Under the pieces are notes generated by a model. That model did no database searches and was not told the DNA's origin. It saw only the letters and a program-made list of their open reading frames with translations. From contig CH003442.1 in assembly GCA_000149265.1 (NCBI GenBank), forward strand, positions 86,728-150,727: a stretch of 64,000 bases of DNA. The letters are read 5' to 3'. The stretch is from Ciona savignyi (lineage: Eukaryota; Chordata; Ascidiacea; Phlebobranchia; Cionidae). Below are positions 54,101-63,810 of this stretch, one piece after another. A program made the translations under genes and the position numbers. The first letter of the stretch is position 1; every line of letters starts with the position of its first letter.

Positions 54101-55694
54101 TAGGGTATTTCCTTAGGTAATTTTTTCATATCTTCCAAGTGTTAAATCAGTGATTAATGCATTTTAAGTGTTAAATCAGTGATTAATGCATTTTCTGAAA
54201 TATGATTCAAATTGGTGCAGCCGTTCAAGCGTTATGGCCTAAAAAGCTATTTAAAAAAATGACCCGTTTTGGTTTTTAACGTCCCAGGGGAATTCCCTTA
54301 AATTTATCACCCAAAATTTTGGTTTCTGCATATCTAGACCATGTTGTTTAACAGATCACCAAGTTTCATTGCGATTCCATTACTCCTTTTGGTAGATGTC
54401 GGGGCGACATGCCATGACTGTCTCAATCATCATTTGAGAATAAAATCTTATTTTTTAGGGTATTTCCTTAGGTAATTTTTTTTTAAGTGTTAAATAAGTA
54501 AGTAATGCACTTACATTCCACCAAATCTGATTAAAATTGGAGCAGCCGTTCAAGCGCTATGCCCAAAAACGCCATTTTTTTAAAAAAATACCGTTTTGGT
54601 TTTTAACGTCCCAGGGGAATTCCCTTGGATTTATTACCCAAAATTTTGGTTTCTGCATATCTAGACCATGTTAGTGGTAGATCTCGGGGCGACATGCCAT
54701 GCCTGTCAAGCGTTTGACGAAAAAACGGACAAAAACAATATGTGTCCCATTTTTTATAACTATACCAATATATTTAACACAATGCAATAGCTCCAGAAAC
54801 CCGAATGCTGCGTTTGCAGTATGGCGTTCTTATATTGCATTATCGCGTGGTATAAACAAATAGCAGTAGGTTTTAACCTAATGTGATTAATATAACACGC
54901 GAAGAATGTGACGGTGAGTACCCTAGTATTCGAACAAGTAGAAACTGTGTGGTATCGAGTTTAGTCCACCCGAGAGAACCTTTTTCCTTGTTTTGAGGAC
55001 GATACCCGATACCAGAATCGGTTCGGTATCGGCCTCGTTTCAAAGACGACATTTTCTGGAAAACCAGTACTGTGTTTTTAAACTGCACAGCAGCCTACCC
55101 TCTGCAGCTAAAAAATGTTTGTCGTCATGGAAAGAATACCGAACAGATTCTGATATCGTGTAGCGTCCTCATAAAAAGAAAAAAGTTCTCTCGCGTAGAC
55201 TAAACTGAATACCACACATCTTGTCATCTTCTACTATTCGGTACGTTTTCCTACAGTTTACGCCACTTTTTTCCAATACATTTAAGCTGTAGTCTATTTT
55301 AAAGGATATTTTTAAAGGAAGAAAAAAGAAAGGAAATTCTGCAGAAAATACCTAAATAAAGAAACGTCTGAGTCATAGAACACACCGGTAATAACTCTGG
55401 TAACCCGACGGTGGGAGCGAGGTAATCTGACGATTGCCCTTGTGTTAAAGCCCCTTGCGTTTGAATGGGAATTCATTGGGATAAACATTGGTATATTCTA
55501 TTCTAACTCAACACATAAATCTGGTAAAAATAGTTAAGTATTACAATTCGCAAAATTGTTGTTAAAATAGGCAAGAAAACAGCGATCAATAAGTTAAATC
55601 GCTGATCCTACTTACCGTCCGACGATACGGTTGTAGACGCACCAACGATGGAAATTATGACCGAGAAAACCACTATTTCTTTAAAGACGTGCAT
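36186..55694 (-). CDS. Adhesion G-protein-coupled receptor with 33 EGF repeats
   Basis: Sixteen exons with consistent phases: 55694-55616, 52422-48079, 47739-47638, 44803-44556, 43602-43520, 42664-42550, 42068-41850, 41364-41248, 40690-40559, 40032-39923, 39589-39451, 38743-38675, 38186-38060, 37527-37370, 36908-36738, 36347-36186; about 2124 residues. In order: signal peptide (MHVFKEIVVFSVIISIVG), Thr/Ser-rich stretch (about 27-100), 33 calcium-binding EGF repeats (to about 1465), GAIN region (about 1510-1770), GPS (CMKWDRRSWVSSGCQ, then TCFCHQFADF; about 1776-1810), seven helices (about 1820-2085; TM6 contains GLTWLFGYLML) and a 40-residue tail. It is a plasma-membrane receptor; ligand and G protein are unknown. 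The architecture recalls ADGRE/EMR and latrophilin-type receptors, but with far more EGF repeats. The GPS lacks the usual cleavage triad. Exon-intron joins are predictions. Confidence 0.9.
36357..36650 (-). repeat. SINE copy supplying an acceptor region
   Basis: Reverse copy whose tail lies just upstream of the acceptor of the last GPCR exon (36347); on the minus strand the text runs gaatattctatctattctag into the exon. Confidence 0.85.
37045..37320 (+). repeat. SINE copy
   Basis: Full forward copy from the tRNA-like head to atcctatc in a GPCR intron, ending about 50 bases from the donor at 37370. Confidence 0.85.
37677..37972 (+). repeat. Full-length SINE copy (reference copy for the window)
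   Basis: Clearest example. Head with box-A-like ttggtctagcggttaagtgc and B-box-like ggttgcatgtgcggaac, body with ttgggcaaggcacttt, cctgaacccagcggatta, caacacactgcaatagctcc, cccccttggtttttccattc, and tail aatatcctatcctaa. Head and tail identify a tRNA-derived, Pol III type SINE of about 295 bases. A partial 3' copy precedes it at about 37565-37670. Confidence 0.92.
38255..38420 (-). repeat. SINE fragment
   Basis: Reverse copy of the central body only. Confidence 0.7.
38798..39095 (-). repeat. Full-length SINE copy
   Basis: Reverse copy with tail and complete head (gaaaggcgacgcacttaacc), starting about 55 bases upstream of the GPCR exon 38743-38675. Confidence 0.9.
39180..39445 (+). repeat. 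SINE copy whose tail touches a splice donor
   Basis: The tail has five atcct units and ends six bases before the GPCR exon 39589-39451, so the donor (GTAAGT on the minus strand) is immediately followed by SINE tail. Confidence 0.9.
39605..39900 (-). repeat. Diverged SINE copy
   Basis: Reverse copy with inserted gttactagatctatatagt-type text in the middle; head (agctagcgacccattccgaa) recognisable. Confidence 0.6.
40078..40350 (-). repeat. SINE copy
   Basis: Reverse copy starting ataggataggatatttatg, about 48 bases upstream of the GPCR exon 40032-39923. Confidence 0.85.
40383..40490 (+). repeat. SINE fragment
   Basis: Central body (aacccagcagattaatcggt ... gacgatgggcgcgaggtgat); another partial copy lies near 40715-40835. 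Confidence 0.75.
41500..41812 (+). repeat. SINE copy
   Basis: Full forward copy with the cttgaacaagtcagttgtgt segment duplicated; the tail ends about 38 bases from the GPCR exon donor at 41850. Confidence 0.85.
42110..42255 (+). repeat. SINE copy with deletion
   Basis: Head is intact; the middle is lost and the copy stops in the 3' body. It begins about 42 bases upstream (minus-strand sense) of the GPCR exon 42068-41850. Confidence 0.75.
42688..43130. repeat. Two SINE copies in opposite orientation
   Basis: A diverged reverse copy (42688-42850) beginning ggataggatattcatgttta is followed by a diverged forward copy (about 42870-43130). Confidence 0.7.
43307..43460. mobile_element. Possible hAT-type MITE fragment
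   Basis: The text caggcaagggcaacatacag and gaccggcccgcagact resembles termini of non-autonomous hAT elements known from many animals (CAGGG..GGCAACATACGGCCC). No matching right end was confirmed. Confidence 0.35.
43772..44335 (-). repeat. Two reverse SINE copies
   Basis: Copies at about 43772-43975 and 44085-44335, both with tail and body; the second is very well preserved. Confidence 0.85.
44825..45330 (-). repeat. SINE copy split by a MITE
   Basis: Reverse SINE sequence at 44825-45004 continues at 45252-45330; the split occurs inside the caatgtccggtaagtg block, where the MITE lies. Confidence 0.85.
45006..45251. mobile_element. Complete MITE with long inverted ends, inserted in a SINE
   Basis: Ends are inverted copies over about 40 bases (cggtacctctaaatactaca on the left; tgtagtatttggaggcaccc on the right; both continue through ggaccgcttggagcgc). 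atgtccggt at 44997-45005 is repeated at 45252-45260, giving a 9-base (or 8 plus one) target duplication. No coding capacity. Relatives lie at 22915-23040 and 32905-33212. Confidence 0.9.
45784..46268 (+). mobile_element. hAT-type MITE, copy 1, 485 bp
   Basis: Starts cagggttgcca, ends tggcaaccctg, and is flanked by the 8-base duplication gttgtaaa (45776-45783 and 46269-46276). The interior carries repeated acggccaaa motifs. No transposase. Confidence 0.95.
46520..46989 (-). mobile_element. hAT-type MITE, copy 2, 470 bp, opposite orientation
   Basis: Same element as copy 1, inverted, with the same termini and its own 8-base duplication attcaagt (46512-46519 and 46990-46997). The two copies lie 251 bases apart in a GPCR intron. 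The open frames read across them are not genes. Confidence 0.95.
47520..47625 (+). repeat. SINE 3' fragment
   Basis: Forward fragment (taacccgatggcgggcgcg ... ggtatcc) ending about 13 bases from the donor of the GPCR exon 47739-47638. Confidence 0.75.
48079..52422 (-). other. Single 4344-base exon encoding 33 cbEGF repeats
   Basis: Part of the adhesion GPCR. The exon is phase 1 at both ends, as typical EGF exons are. Each unit is 41 residues (123 bases; one is 40) of the form INECTSSNHNCHANATC, TNTIGSFTCSC, NTGFTGDGVNCAD. The D-I-N/D-E-C start is the calcium-binding EGF signature, and C-T-N-x4-F-T-C-S-C fits the Asp/Asn beta-hydroxylation consensus. All units keep six cysteines; one has an extra aromatic in place of serine (TCFC) and one is a residue shorter (GFSGSVNC). 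Confidence 0.95.
52495..52668 (+). repeat. SINE 3' half
   Basis: Forward copy from cccagaggattaatcggtac to aatatcctatcg in GPCR intron 1. Confidence 0.85.
52985..53245 (+). repeat. SINE copy
   Basis: Forward copy from the start of the head (gattagtctggttggtgag) to catgaatattct. Confidence 0.85.
53250..53432. mobile_element. Probable small MITE
   Basis: Left text ctaaaaggagggaaa with gaaactgc is inverted at the right end as gcagttttcctccttttag. The interior (gggattaatgttaaggacag) is related to 23335-23435. Confidence 0.5.
53654..53766. other. Assembly gap, 113 N
   Basis: Run of N after an A-run and before a T-run in GPCR intron 1, at the edge of a tandem repeat. Confidence 0.99.
53770..54730. 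repeat. Tandem repeat, three units of about 300-350 bp
   Basis: Each unit has ttagggtatttccttaggta, ttggagcagccgttcaagcg, ccgttttggtttttaacg, aattttggtttctgcatatc, tagaccatgtt and ggtagatgtcggggcgacat. Boundaries near 53770, 54100 and 54450. The gap at 53654-53766 may hide more. Confidence 0.88.
54918..55245. repeat. Long inverted repeat (foldback), arms about 125-130 bp
   Basis: Left arm 54918-55050 and right arm 55121-55245 pair, for example gtgtggtatcgagtttagtc and gagagaacctttttc against the reverse of ttctctcgcgtagactaaac and tgaataccacac; the spacer is about 70 bases. It lies about 370 bases inside GPCR intron 1 from exon 1. Confidence 0.85.
55365..55505 (+). repeat. SINE 3' part
   Basis: Forward body from cgtctgagtcatagaacac to ttggtatattctattct in GPCR intron 1. 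Confidence 0.75.
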
Positions 55695-56929
55695 CCTGTC
55701 TTATCATCCGCTTGCTTTAATTATGCAATCAGTTGTCCGTTTCTTCTTAACCTAGCGACTAAAGTTAAAAATGCAGGGTAAGTGATATTCCCTTACCAGC
55801 ATGCACATCGTATATTTATAACCAGGTAAAGTGGAATTACCCGCACCACCCACGCTATATCCGCAACGTCTTATCCTGGTAGGCTGCTAACTGCGCTTAT
55901 GTCTCATAACTAGTTTCCTGGTTTGATATATTTTAGGTCACGCAATTTTGTTGCGTAACCTAAGTTTACTTATAGTTTATTCATTTTTGTCCCAGTATTA
56001 AATACTGGCAAATAAACAAATCACGGTAGGAACTGGAAGAAACGACAAAAAGGGCCATCCTTTATTTGAAAGAAAATGGATATAACTAAAAAAATCGTGA
56101 TTATTATCTCAATCTGTAAAATACCTTCATTTTTTCGATTAAATTTTACATTAAATGCGGCAACGAATTTTACATTAACCTGTAAATGTAGCTACAAAAA
56201 CTGAATGTACTTTTATTGTATTTATGTATGAGTTTACGACCTTGTCAGCATTGAGCATATTTTGTTTACATTTTTTAAACATATCGTGTGTTAGCGACCG
56301 CTTCCTTTTGTGCTAGATGGGATAAGATAATCATAATTTATCCCCGTGAACGGAGACAACGCATGGGGCATTAGATGCCTAATACTTGAAAAATTTCAAG
56401 AGTCGGCTGTCTAACACCACATCACACATTCAAGACTATAGTGTTGTAACTTTGATTTAAATGTATATATTTTATTTTGCAAATTATGTAAAAAAACGTT
56501 TTTTTTATTATTTTGACTGCAACGTCTGGCATATATATATATATATATTAAATTAATTAGTTTATTAAATAATCTGACTTGTTTGTCTCGTTTCTTTTAC
56601 TTAGTAAAAATTCTTGTTGCCTATTCTCACCTTGCAAACGCAAAATCCCACCACGCATAACCGCGTATGTAATGGATTGGTTATCGTAAAAGTTTAAATG
56701 TTACGTATTTCTTTGTGTAATATATTATTATTTGTATTAGATTTTGATATTTTCCACTTGTTTTACTTTGCGCCATTTGGAATAAGATAACCATGACTTA
56801 TTCCTGAAACAGGGACAGTGTACGGGTCGTTAGTTGCCCAATAATTGGAAAGTTCTAAGAATTCTAGCTGACGAATGTCGGTTTAGTAAGTTTAACCTTC
56901 TAAACAAAAACAAAACTTTTCCAAACTGT

Positions 56930-57345
56930 AAGAACTAAATCTTACACAACACACTGCAATAGCTCCGGTAACCCGGCGTTGGGCGCGAGGTAATCTGACG
57001 AGTGACGATTTCCCGTGTGATAAAGACTTTTGCGTTTTTCCATCTACGGAGATAAAAATCATCCGGCCGGTTAAGTTCGTCGCCTTTCAATCAAAAGGTT
57101 GCAGTTGCGAAATTGGTCGCTAGATAGTCGATTGTGTCCTTGGACAAGGCACTTTACGAAATTCGCCTGAGCCCAGCGGATAATGGGTTCTACTAAATTA
57201 AAGGAACGTGTCTATCAAATACAGCACACTCAATTGCTCTGCTAACCCGATGATGGGCGCAAGGAAATCTGACGATTGCCCGTGTGTTAAACCCCTTTGG
57301 TTTTCCCATTCACGGCGATAAACATGAATATCCCATCCTATCCTA
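56930..57345 (+). repeat. Two SINE copies in a row
   Basis: A 3' part at about 56930-57055 is followed by a full copy at 57062-57345 ending atcccatcctatcc. Confidence 0.85.
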
Positions 57346-57557
57346 ACGTCCTGTACCATATTCCTCAGCCAAAAAGACAAGAAGCATTAAACACACAAAC
57401 CATTCGTGCAGGTACTTTTATTGAAATGATTAGATTCTACAGTTCAGAATACAATGATAACAGTGCGACTACATTGTGGGTCTATGTGAAGACACATGAA
57501 GTATATGAGCATATTTTGTGGACAAGAACATGAAAATGCAATGTCCCTAATAGATGG

Positions 57558-57775
57558 AGTGTAAACATGAGGTGTCTTACGATACCAGTGTTTAAAGGCT
57601 TGGCTTCTTACCCACAAGGATAATGTAAAAACCAACCATCCACACACTGTAATAACTCCAACAACTTGACTGTGGGCATGAGGTGTCTTACTATACCAGT
57701 GTATAAAGCCTGTCTTCCCACTTACGAGGAAAATAATAACCAACCATCCACACATTGTAATAGCTTAAATTTACT
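57558..57775. repeat. 109-bp minisatellite array, about 2 units
   Basis: gtgtcttacgataccagtgt and gtgtcttactataccagtgt recur about 110 bases apart, with accaaccatccacacactg text. Confidence 0.85.
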
Positions 57776-58184
57776 CATGGTGGGTATAAGGAACTTTAAC
57801 ATAACAGTAAAAAACGAATGATATATACAGGATGAACGGATATTAGCTCAGTGCAAAAAGATCACGATTGTCAAGTGAAAAAAACAGTGATTTTTGTACA
57901 AAATTGATGTCAACAGAAACAACTTCTACATTATAATCTATAAAAAACAATTAAAACAATCAAATGTAATAAAACAATCAATTCATGTAAAGTCCAAAAA
58001 GCTTGGTTCTAATATTGGTTTCGCTTTTTTAAGTGTTAAATTTTTGCTTTTTGGAGATTACATGAAATAACTTGCGTTTTACAAGTTGATTGACATGAAT
58101 TGATAAGAATTACAAAAGAGGTGTTGGATAATACATCTTGCAACATGGGAACGTGATTCTTTCAATTGGGGTAAAGACGAAAAG

Positions 58185-58465
58185 GTGGAAATACAAATGT
58201 GGGGTAACAGAAAGAGGGTAAATAAAGTGTAGGGTTACTACACTGTGGGGTAACCAATATAGGGGTAACCAAATATGGGGTAACAGAAAGTGGAGTAATT
58301 GAAAATTTGGGTAAATGTAGAGTAGAGTAACAAAAAGTGGGATATCCAGAAAGTGGATTTCCAAAATGTGGGGTAACCAATAAGCGGGTACCTATAAAAT
58401 AGTGTTTAAAAAGTGGGGCAACTAGAAAATGGGGTAACCAGAATTAGGGTTACCAAAAGTGGGGC
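58185..58465. repeat. Minisatellite of ggggtaacc units
   Basis: Irregular 14-18-base units such as ggggtaaccaatataggg and tggggtaacagaaag, about 16 in all. Reverse frames across it (Thr/Pro/Tyr-rich) are artefacts. Confidence 0.85.
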
Positions 58466-58522
58466 TAATACAATGTAGTGCGAAACTGAATAAAGCTACG
58501 AGTGGTGCAAATTGTGGTGCAG

Positions 58523-58680
58523 AGATAATTTGGCGCAAACGCATCGTTGTATGTACAGGATTGCCCGACCACGTATTGCAAAGTGGCAAGATTATAAAGA
58601 ATCGTGATAGCAGCGTTCCAATGGTGTTACAGTCGGCTGTTTTTATTACGAGTGAATGTTTAAATCGTTGGGGAAGTTGA
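58523..58680 (+). CDS. Unassigned coding stretch, perhaps a terminal exon
   Basis: Follows an AG (ttgtggtgcag) and reads IIWRKRIVVCTGLPDHVLQS then GKIIKNRDSSVPMVLQSA and AVFITSECLNRWGS-stop. Base composition is less AT-rich than the flanks and the peptide looks gene-like, but I do not recognise it and see no upstream exon. It could be a last exon, a fragment of a pseudogene or chance. Confidence 0.25.
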
Positions 58681-60554
58681 AAAAATGGGTGAAATTTTAC
58701 TTTTAAAAGATGGGTAAAATAATTTCCCCAAAAATGGGTAAAATAATATTTTCACAAAAAATAAAGAAAATTGTCTCAAAAAACAGGGAAAAAATGGATA
58801 TATAAATGTTAAAATATTAACGAAATAACATCGATTCCGTTCGGCAGTTTTTCTTTTAAATTTAAAAAAAAGGAATATTGGGACCTTAAATAAGGTCGAA
58901 CTAAAATTTTAGTGTAAAACATTTCCAACAACAAAAATAACCAACTGTTTTCATGCACTTTTAAAATGAATTAATTAAATGTGTGAATGTGTGGTGTGGA
59001 ACTAAAGCTGAGGGAACTGTCAGGTTTAACTTGTGACTGACTTTAAGGGGCTAAATTTAGCAGGAAAAGAGGGAAACTGAAAAGTTAAAATCGGTTTTAA
59101 TTGGTTGTTATAGGTTATAGCGCTTGGGGTAAAGTTAGAGTTTTCTTTTTTGTAATATTTTTACATTTGTGTGAATTAAAGAAGTTTTTAACTAATTCTT
59201 AACAAAAATCAAATCATTTTTAAAGTTTGTTTTTTACCTAATTCTTAACAAATATAAAATAACTTTTAAGTCATTTTTAACTATTTTTTAAAAAATAATA
59301 TTTTTTTTAGGAAACAAAAGAATAGAGTTAGTTTTCCCCTTAATTAAGTTTTGATTAATTTTCAACTAATCCTTAACACAAATTAAAGCATCTTTAAAGA
59401 ATTTATTTAACTAAATATAACCAAAATTAAAATATTTTGTAAAAAAAAGAAAAGAAAAAAGCTTCTCTTCTTTAGTGAACAGTTTCTCCATTTTCCCTTT
59501 AACCCTGCCCCCTTTCCAGCTATAGTTCCACATTATTCATGAACCCAGTATTATAATGGAGCTAATATATTGGTACAAAGGTCCACAACTACAAACAATG
59601 CGTGTAAAGTAACGGCAAGCCAGCACACTAAATTTGAAAGTGGGCAGTTCGTTTGATATATGAAGTATGTACAATACACCCAATTTTGATGGAATCAGAA
59701 AGGCGGTTTTAAGAGGTTATAATGCACACTGATTGCAGTCATATATACCTTTTTATTTTGCATTATTTTGGTAAAACATGACATATAATTTTGATGTTAT
59801 ATTTTAAGTCATATTTAGCAAAATTTGAGTTGAAATTTGGCATCCCAGGGTTATGTTTTACAAGACAAGAGGTAGTCTGCTTATCTGGCAAACCTGGCTT
59901 TACACTCAGGGCTACAGGTAAAACCAGTGAATATAATATTTGTTTTTACATCGCCACTATATAACATATCGTCTTCATTAATTTTTGTTTAAACAGAATT
60001 GTTTTTTTTTGCCGCCTATTCCTGTTCCTGTATCGTGATTTGATTAATTTTCCATTGTTTAATACTTCCATTGTTTAATACTGTTTAATACTTTATAATG
60101 ATGTTATGGTATATTAAAATAGGACTTTCAAATCGAAATTGTAGACTAAAGCAATCAAAAGCATTCCAGGGGTTAAACTATCACCCCTGACTTTCCGCCT
60201 AATATGAATTCCATCACTGTATTAGGGTGTTTTGCACAAACCTCATATAAACATAAGGAGAATTATTTTGACTTATGTATGTCGACCACACACAGTGGAT
60301 TAGGTCCTGAGTTCAAATTCCCATGGATTATTGCATAACTATCTCTGGAATGTTCTGGGTCAAAAGAGGTACTAAAGGGGAAACCCCAAGTTCAATTAAA
60401 ATATCGGGGTAATTTTGGAGATAATATTGTTGACCGTAAAAAGGTTAGAAAACCACCTTTAATTTAGGGGTTATGGTGAATCCCCTAGTGTTAATGCCAC
60501 TTTTGGGGTATTAGGGTGTCATGTGGGGTTGTGTGTTTTCGTTTTTTTCTTCGT
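58681..60554. other. AT-rich region without recognised genes
   Basis: Long A/T-rich tracts with related blocks around 59150-59420 (attcttaacaaa type). I see no gene or named repeat. Confidence 0.5.
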
Positions 60555-60697
60555 TTAGTTCAAATGTTGGGTAGTCTGTGCAGAGGGGGGTACTTGTGGC
60601 GTAGATGGCCCCCATCCTTTCCATGGGACTTTCCCTGATCCGGGGCTGGTGATGATGAATTTGAGAGAGGATTCCCAGTCAGTGTGGGAAGAAGGTG
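60555..60697 (-). CDS. Possible terminal exon of an unknown minus-strand gene
   Basis: A textbook acceptor (tctcctattgcag on the minus strand) precedes an open frame PSSHTDWESSLKFIITSP then GSGKVPWKGWGPSTPQVPPS and a stop. GC content is well above the flanks. Phase 1 at the start. No upstream exon found in the window and no family recognised. Confidence 0.3.
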
Positions 60698-63365
60698 CTG
60701 CAATAGGAGAGAAGGGGTTAGAAAAAAGCAAACAAGAAGTCAAATAAATTAGAAATGCATAAACAATAACTAATTATATATATATATTAAGTTTGCAATT
60801 ACCAGAATTCATGACTTATTATTTTCGGGGGAAAAATGCCTAATTTTAAGCCCAATTTATCCAAACGAATAAATTATTGCAACCTTTTAATTTCTTTCCA
60901 AAAAACACAATTTATAAAAAGTGCCCATGGTTGGGATCCAACCCAGCACCCATCTGGTGTTATTGCCATACTTAAACCTCTACACTACATAGACTATGAT
61001 AATCTGTTGATAGAATAATACACAGCAAATAACTCCAACAGCACACATGGACATAAAAAAGCAACACGTTTCTCTAAAACACAAATATAAGTTTTATTTT
61101 ATAAAAAAAAAAAAAAAAATTCTAAAACATTAATTTAAGTTTTTCTGTAAAAAAACAAGATTTTCTCTAAAAGACATTTTTTTATAAAAAAAAAAACTTT
61201 TTTCTCTAAAACAAAAAAAAAACACGAATTTATAAAAAAATGTTTTTTCTAAAACATAGACGGGGTCAACTGCGTTTAACTCTTGTTGCCACAAAACCAG
61301 GATTAACTATTAAAACCAATATTGATGCCCAGAAGTCTACACAATGTATGCTATTCAAGCAAGTACAAAGAACATGGATAAATACAGGGTTTATGGGATA
61401 AACTGATGTTAAAGGAATACTGGTACAATGATTCTTAACAATACATGTGGTTCAATATTTATTTTATTGTACATGGTTTCTCTAATTTTGAACCCAGCGG
61501 ATTAATGAGTTCTACCAAATTGAAGGAACGTGTCTATCATACACAACACACTGCAATAGCTCCAGTAACCCGACGATGGGCGCGAGGTGATCTGACGATT
61601 GCCCGTGTGTTAACCCCCTTGGTTTTCCCATTCACGGGGATAAACATGAATATCCTATCCTAAACAGTGTATCAGTAACTTGACTGTGTGCATGAGGTGT
61701 CTTACTGTGCTTGACTTACATTGCTCCAACCCAGTGAAATCCATAATTAAAAAAAAGATGTCATATTACCCAAACATTAAATAACATTTTTAGCATAAAA
61801 TCGACTGTGGGCATAAGTTTCCCTATGATAAATCACACAGTCATTTTCAAAACACTTATTCAAATGAAGTGGTTAATATAACCACTTCAAAGCGTCGAGT
61901 ATTAAAACCACAAACCGCACTTCTAATGAAAAACTATAACAATACGTCGTTTATCACTGCCATTTTAATGTCTATTTAAGTACCAGGACCAAGGTTTATA
62001 AGAGCAGGGTTCATTAATGAGAGGTGTGTTTATATTGGTTTACTCTGTAACTAGGAGATCTATTTTATATTGATACTTAAGGGGACAGTGGTGTCATATA
62101 TTGATGGTTTGAGGGCTTTGGGAATGTGGCACAAATGGACTGGTGGTGTGTTTATCAAGGTTGATTTGTGTGGAAATGTGTATGGTAGGGACTTTGGAAA
62201 TGTGGCGCAGATGGACAGGTCATGTGCTTAACAAGGTTAATTTGTGTAAAAATATAAATTAAAAATTTTTTTTAAAAAAATTTGAAAACATTGCGCAGAC
62301 ACATAGGCAGCATGCTTAGCCATGCTTAATTGTGTAGAAATATATATAATTTGTAAATGTGGCACATATAAATGGGACAAATGTTTTAAACACAATTTAA
62401 CTTAAAAAATTTAAACTAAAAACATCCAAACACTGCAAACCACTGCACTGAAACTAACTCAAAACAAACGGAAAATAAACCTGTATCGGCGGTCTCTTTT
62501 ATGACATCACACTTGCCATTGTGTGTTAAACAAACGATATAATCTTAGTGGGCGTAACACCTAGGCGCAAATCAAACATAAAAACAATAAAGAATTCTTT
62601 GATGTATATTACCAGCCTTCTGTTTGGCATTGGGTGATAAACTTAAGGTTTCTATGGTTATGCAAAACAGACGGAATACACAGTACATGGTGTAAATGAA
62701 CATATGTATGACGGGCTCTTTGAACAGAGTATTAAAGGCAATATACATCAAATGGCGTTGTATGGTGGGGTGTAATTAGGGACATGCTTGATGAGAAAAA
62801 TTAAAGTCTTGCAAATAGAGGTAAAATAAAATACTAGGGTTTAATTATTATAGCTATGTTTAAAAACTAAACCAAAATGAAAGTGTAAAAAGTATGACAA
62901 AAACATGAATAAATTAAAAAATGCTGTTTTAGGCTTGTTATGTCTATGATAAAACTTATTTCGATTTTAGTTTATTTATCATAAAATTATTTTTAGGACT
63001 AAACTAAAAGAGAGATAAAAAGTATGACAAAAACACGAATTAATTATAAATTTCTGTTTCAGCTTTTTTAAGTATAATATATAAGAAAAGTTTTAAGTTT
63101 ATGAAATTTCTCATAAAAGTCTAAAAATAATATAAAAGGTATAGAAAATGCTTAAAAAAGTATAAAAAATGATACAAAAAACAATAGAAAATGCCTTAAA
63201 AAGTTTAGAAAATGATACAATAAGTATAATAAATTCCTTAAAAAGTCTAAAAAATGCTGTAAGGGCCTAGAAAATGATACAAAAAGTATAAAAAATTCTT
63301 TAAAAAGTATAAAAAATATCAAAATCGATTAAAACAAACAAACATTGTTAGTCCACTGCAAACTC
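60698..63365. other. Low-complexity region before the U1 array
   Basis: Contains an A/T repeat tract (61080-61260), a SINE 3' half (61488-61668), a decayed 109-bp repeat piece near 61670-61710, a repeat of aatgtggcacaaatggac type (62110-62370) and an aaaaagtataaaaaatg-type tract (63110-63330). No gene seen. Confidence 0.5.
61488..61668 (+). repeat. SINE 3' half
   Basis: Forward copy from acccagcggattaatgagtt to aatatcctatcctaa. Confidence 0.88.
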
Positions 63366-63775
63366 TGTTGCGTTTTGGTTACTCGGGACTATCGCCAAGC
63401 GACCGGTCTCCTACGTCATCGGATAAATTTGAATAAAATAGACCCAGCTTTGAAACCGGATTTCTTTCCGGTTTAGACTGGTTTTTGAAAAACAAGCCCC
63501 GTTTTGTTGCCCTTTCGCTATCCTCTGGGGAGGTGGCGCATCGGCCTTACGTACAATAAAATCTCGAGTGAGTTGATAAGAAATTGGCGTCTTCTCGTCG
63601 TCCTGAAGAGAAACCTGCCTACTTACACAATCGAACACGGTAACTCGGAGGTGGTTTTGCCTCGAGTGGTCCAGCCTTTCACTGTTCCAACTCATACTTA
63701 CCTGACGAGGACCATACTGGGATCAGGCAGCCAGTGGGTCCAGGGCGAGGCTTTGCCATTGCACATCGGCTTAGC

Positions 63776-63810
<35 letters not shown>

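Larger units (their letters stand above)
55695..58450. other. Region upstream of the adhesion GPCR
   Basis: Presumably contains the GPCR promoter just above 55694. Two related blocks (about 56318-56400 and 56775-56850; ggataagataatcataattt) form a diverged repeat. SINE copies, a 109-bp array and a ggggtaacc minisatellite follow. No gene recognised. Confidence 0.5.

Noticed and set aside
58110-58380. Reverse frames rich in Thr, Pro, Tyr and Leu
   Set aside because: They read through a ggggtaacc minisatellite and have no other gene features.
63425-63450. ggataaatttgaataaaata as a possible spliced-leader gene
   Set aside because: It shares only the ATTTGAATAA core with the remembered Ciona leader; the 5' end differs and no GT donor follows at the right place.
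63600-63625. Antisense match to the start of U5 snRNA (GTTTCTCTTCAG) upstream of U1
   Set aside because: The U5 invariant loop (GCCTTTTAC) and Sm site are absent.
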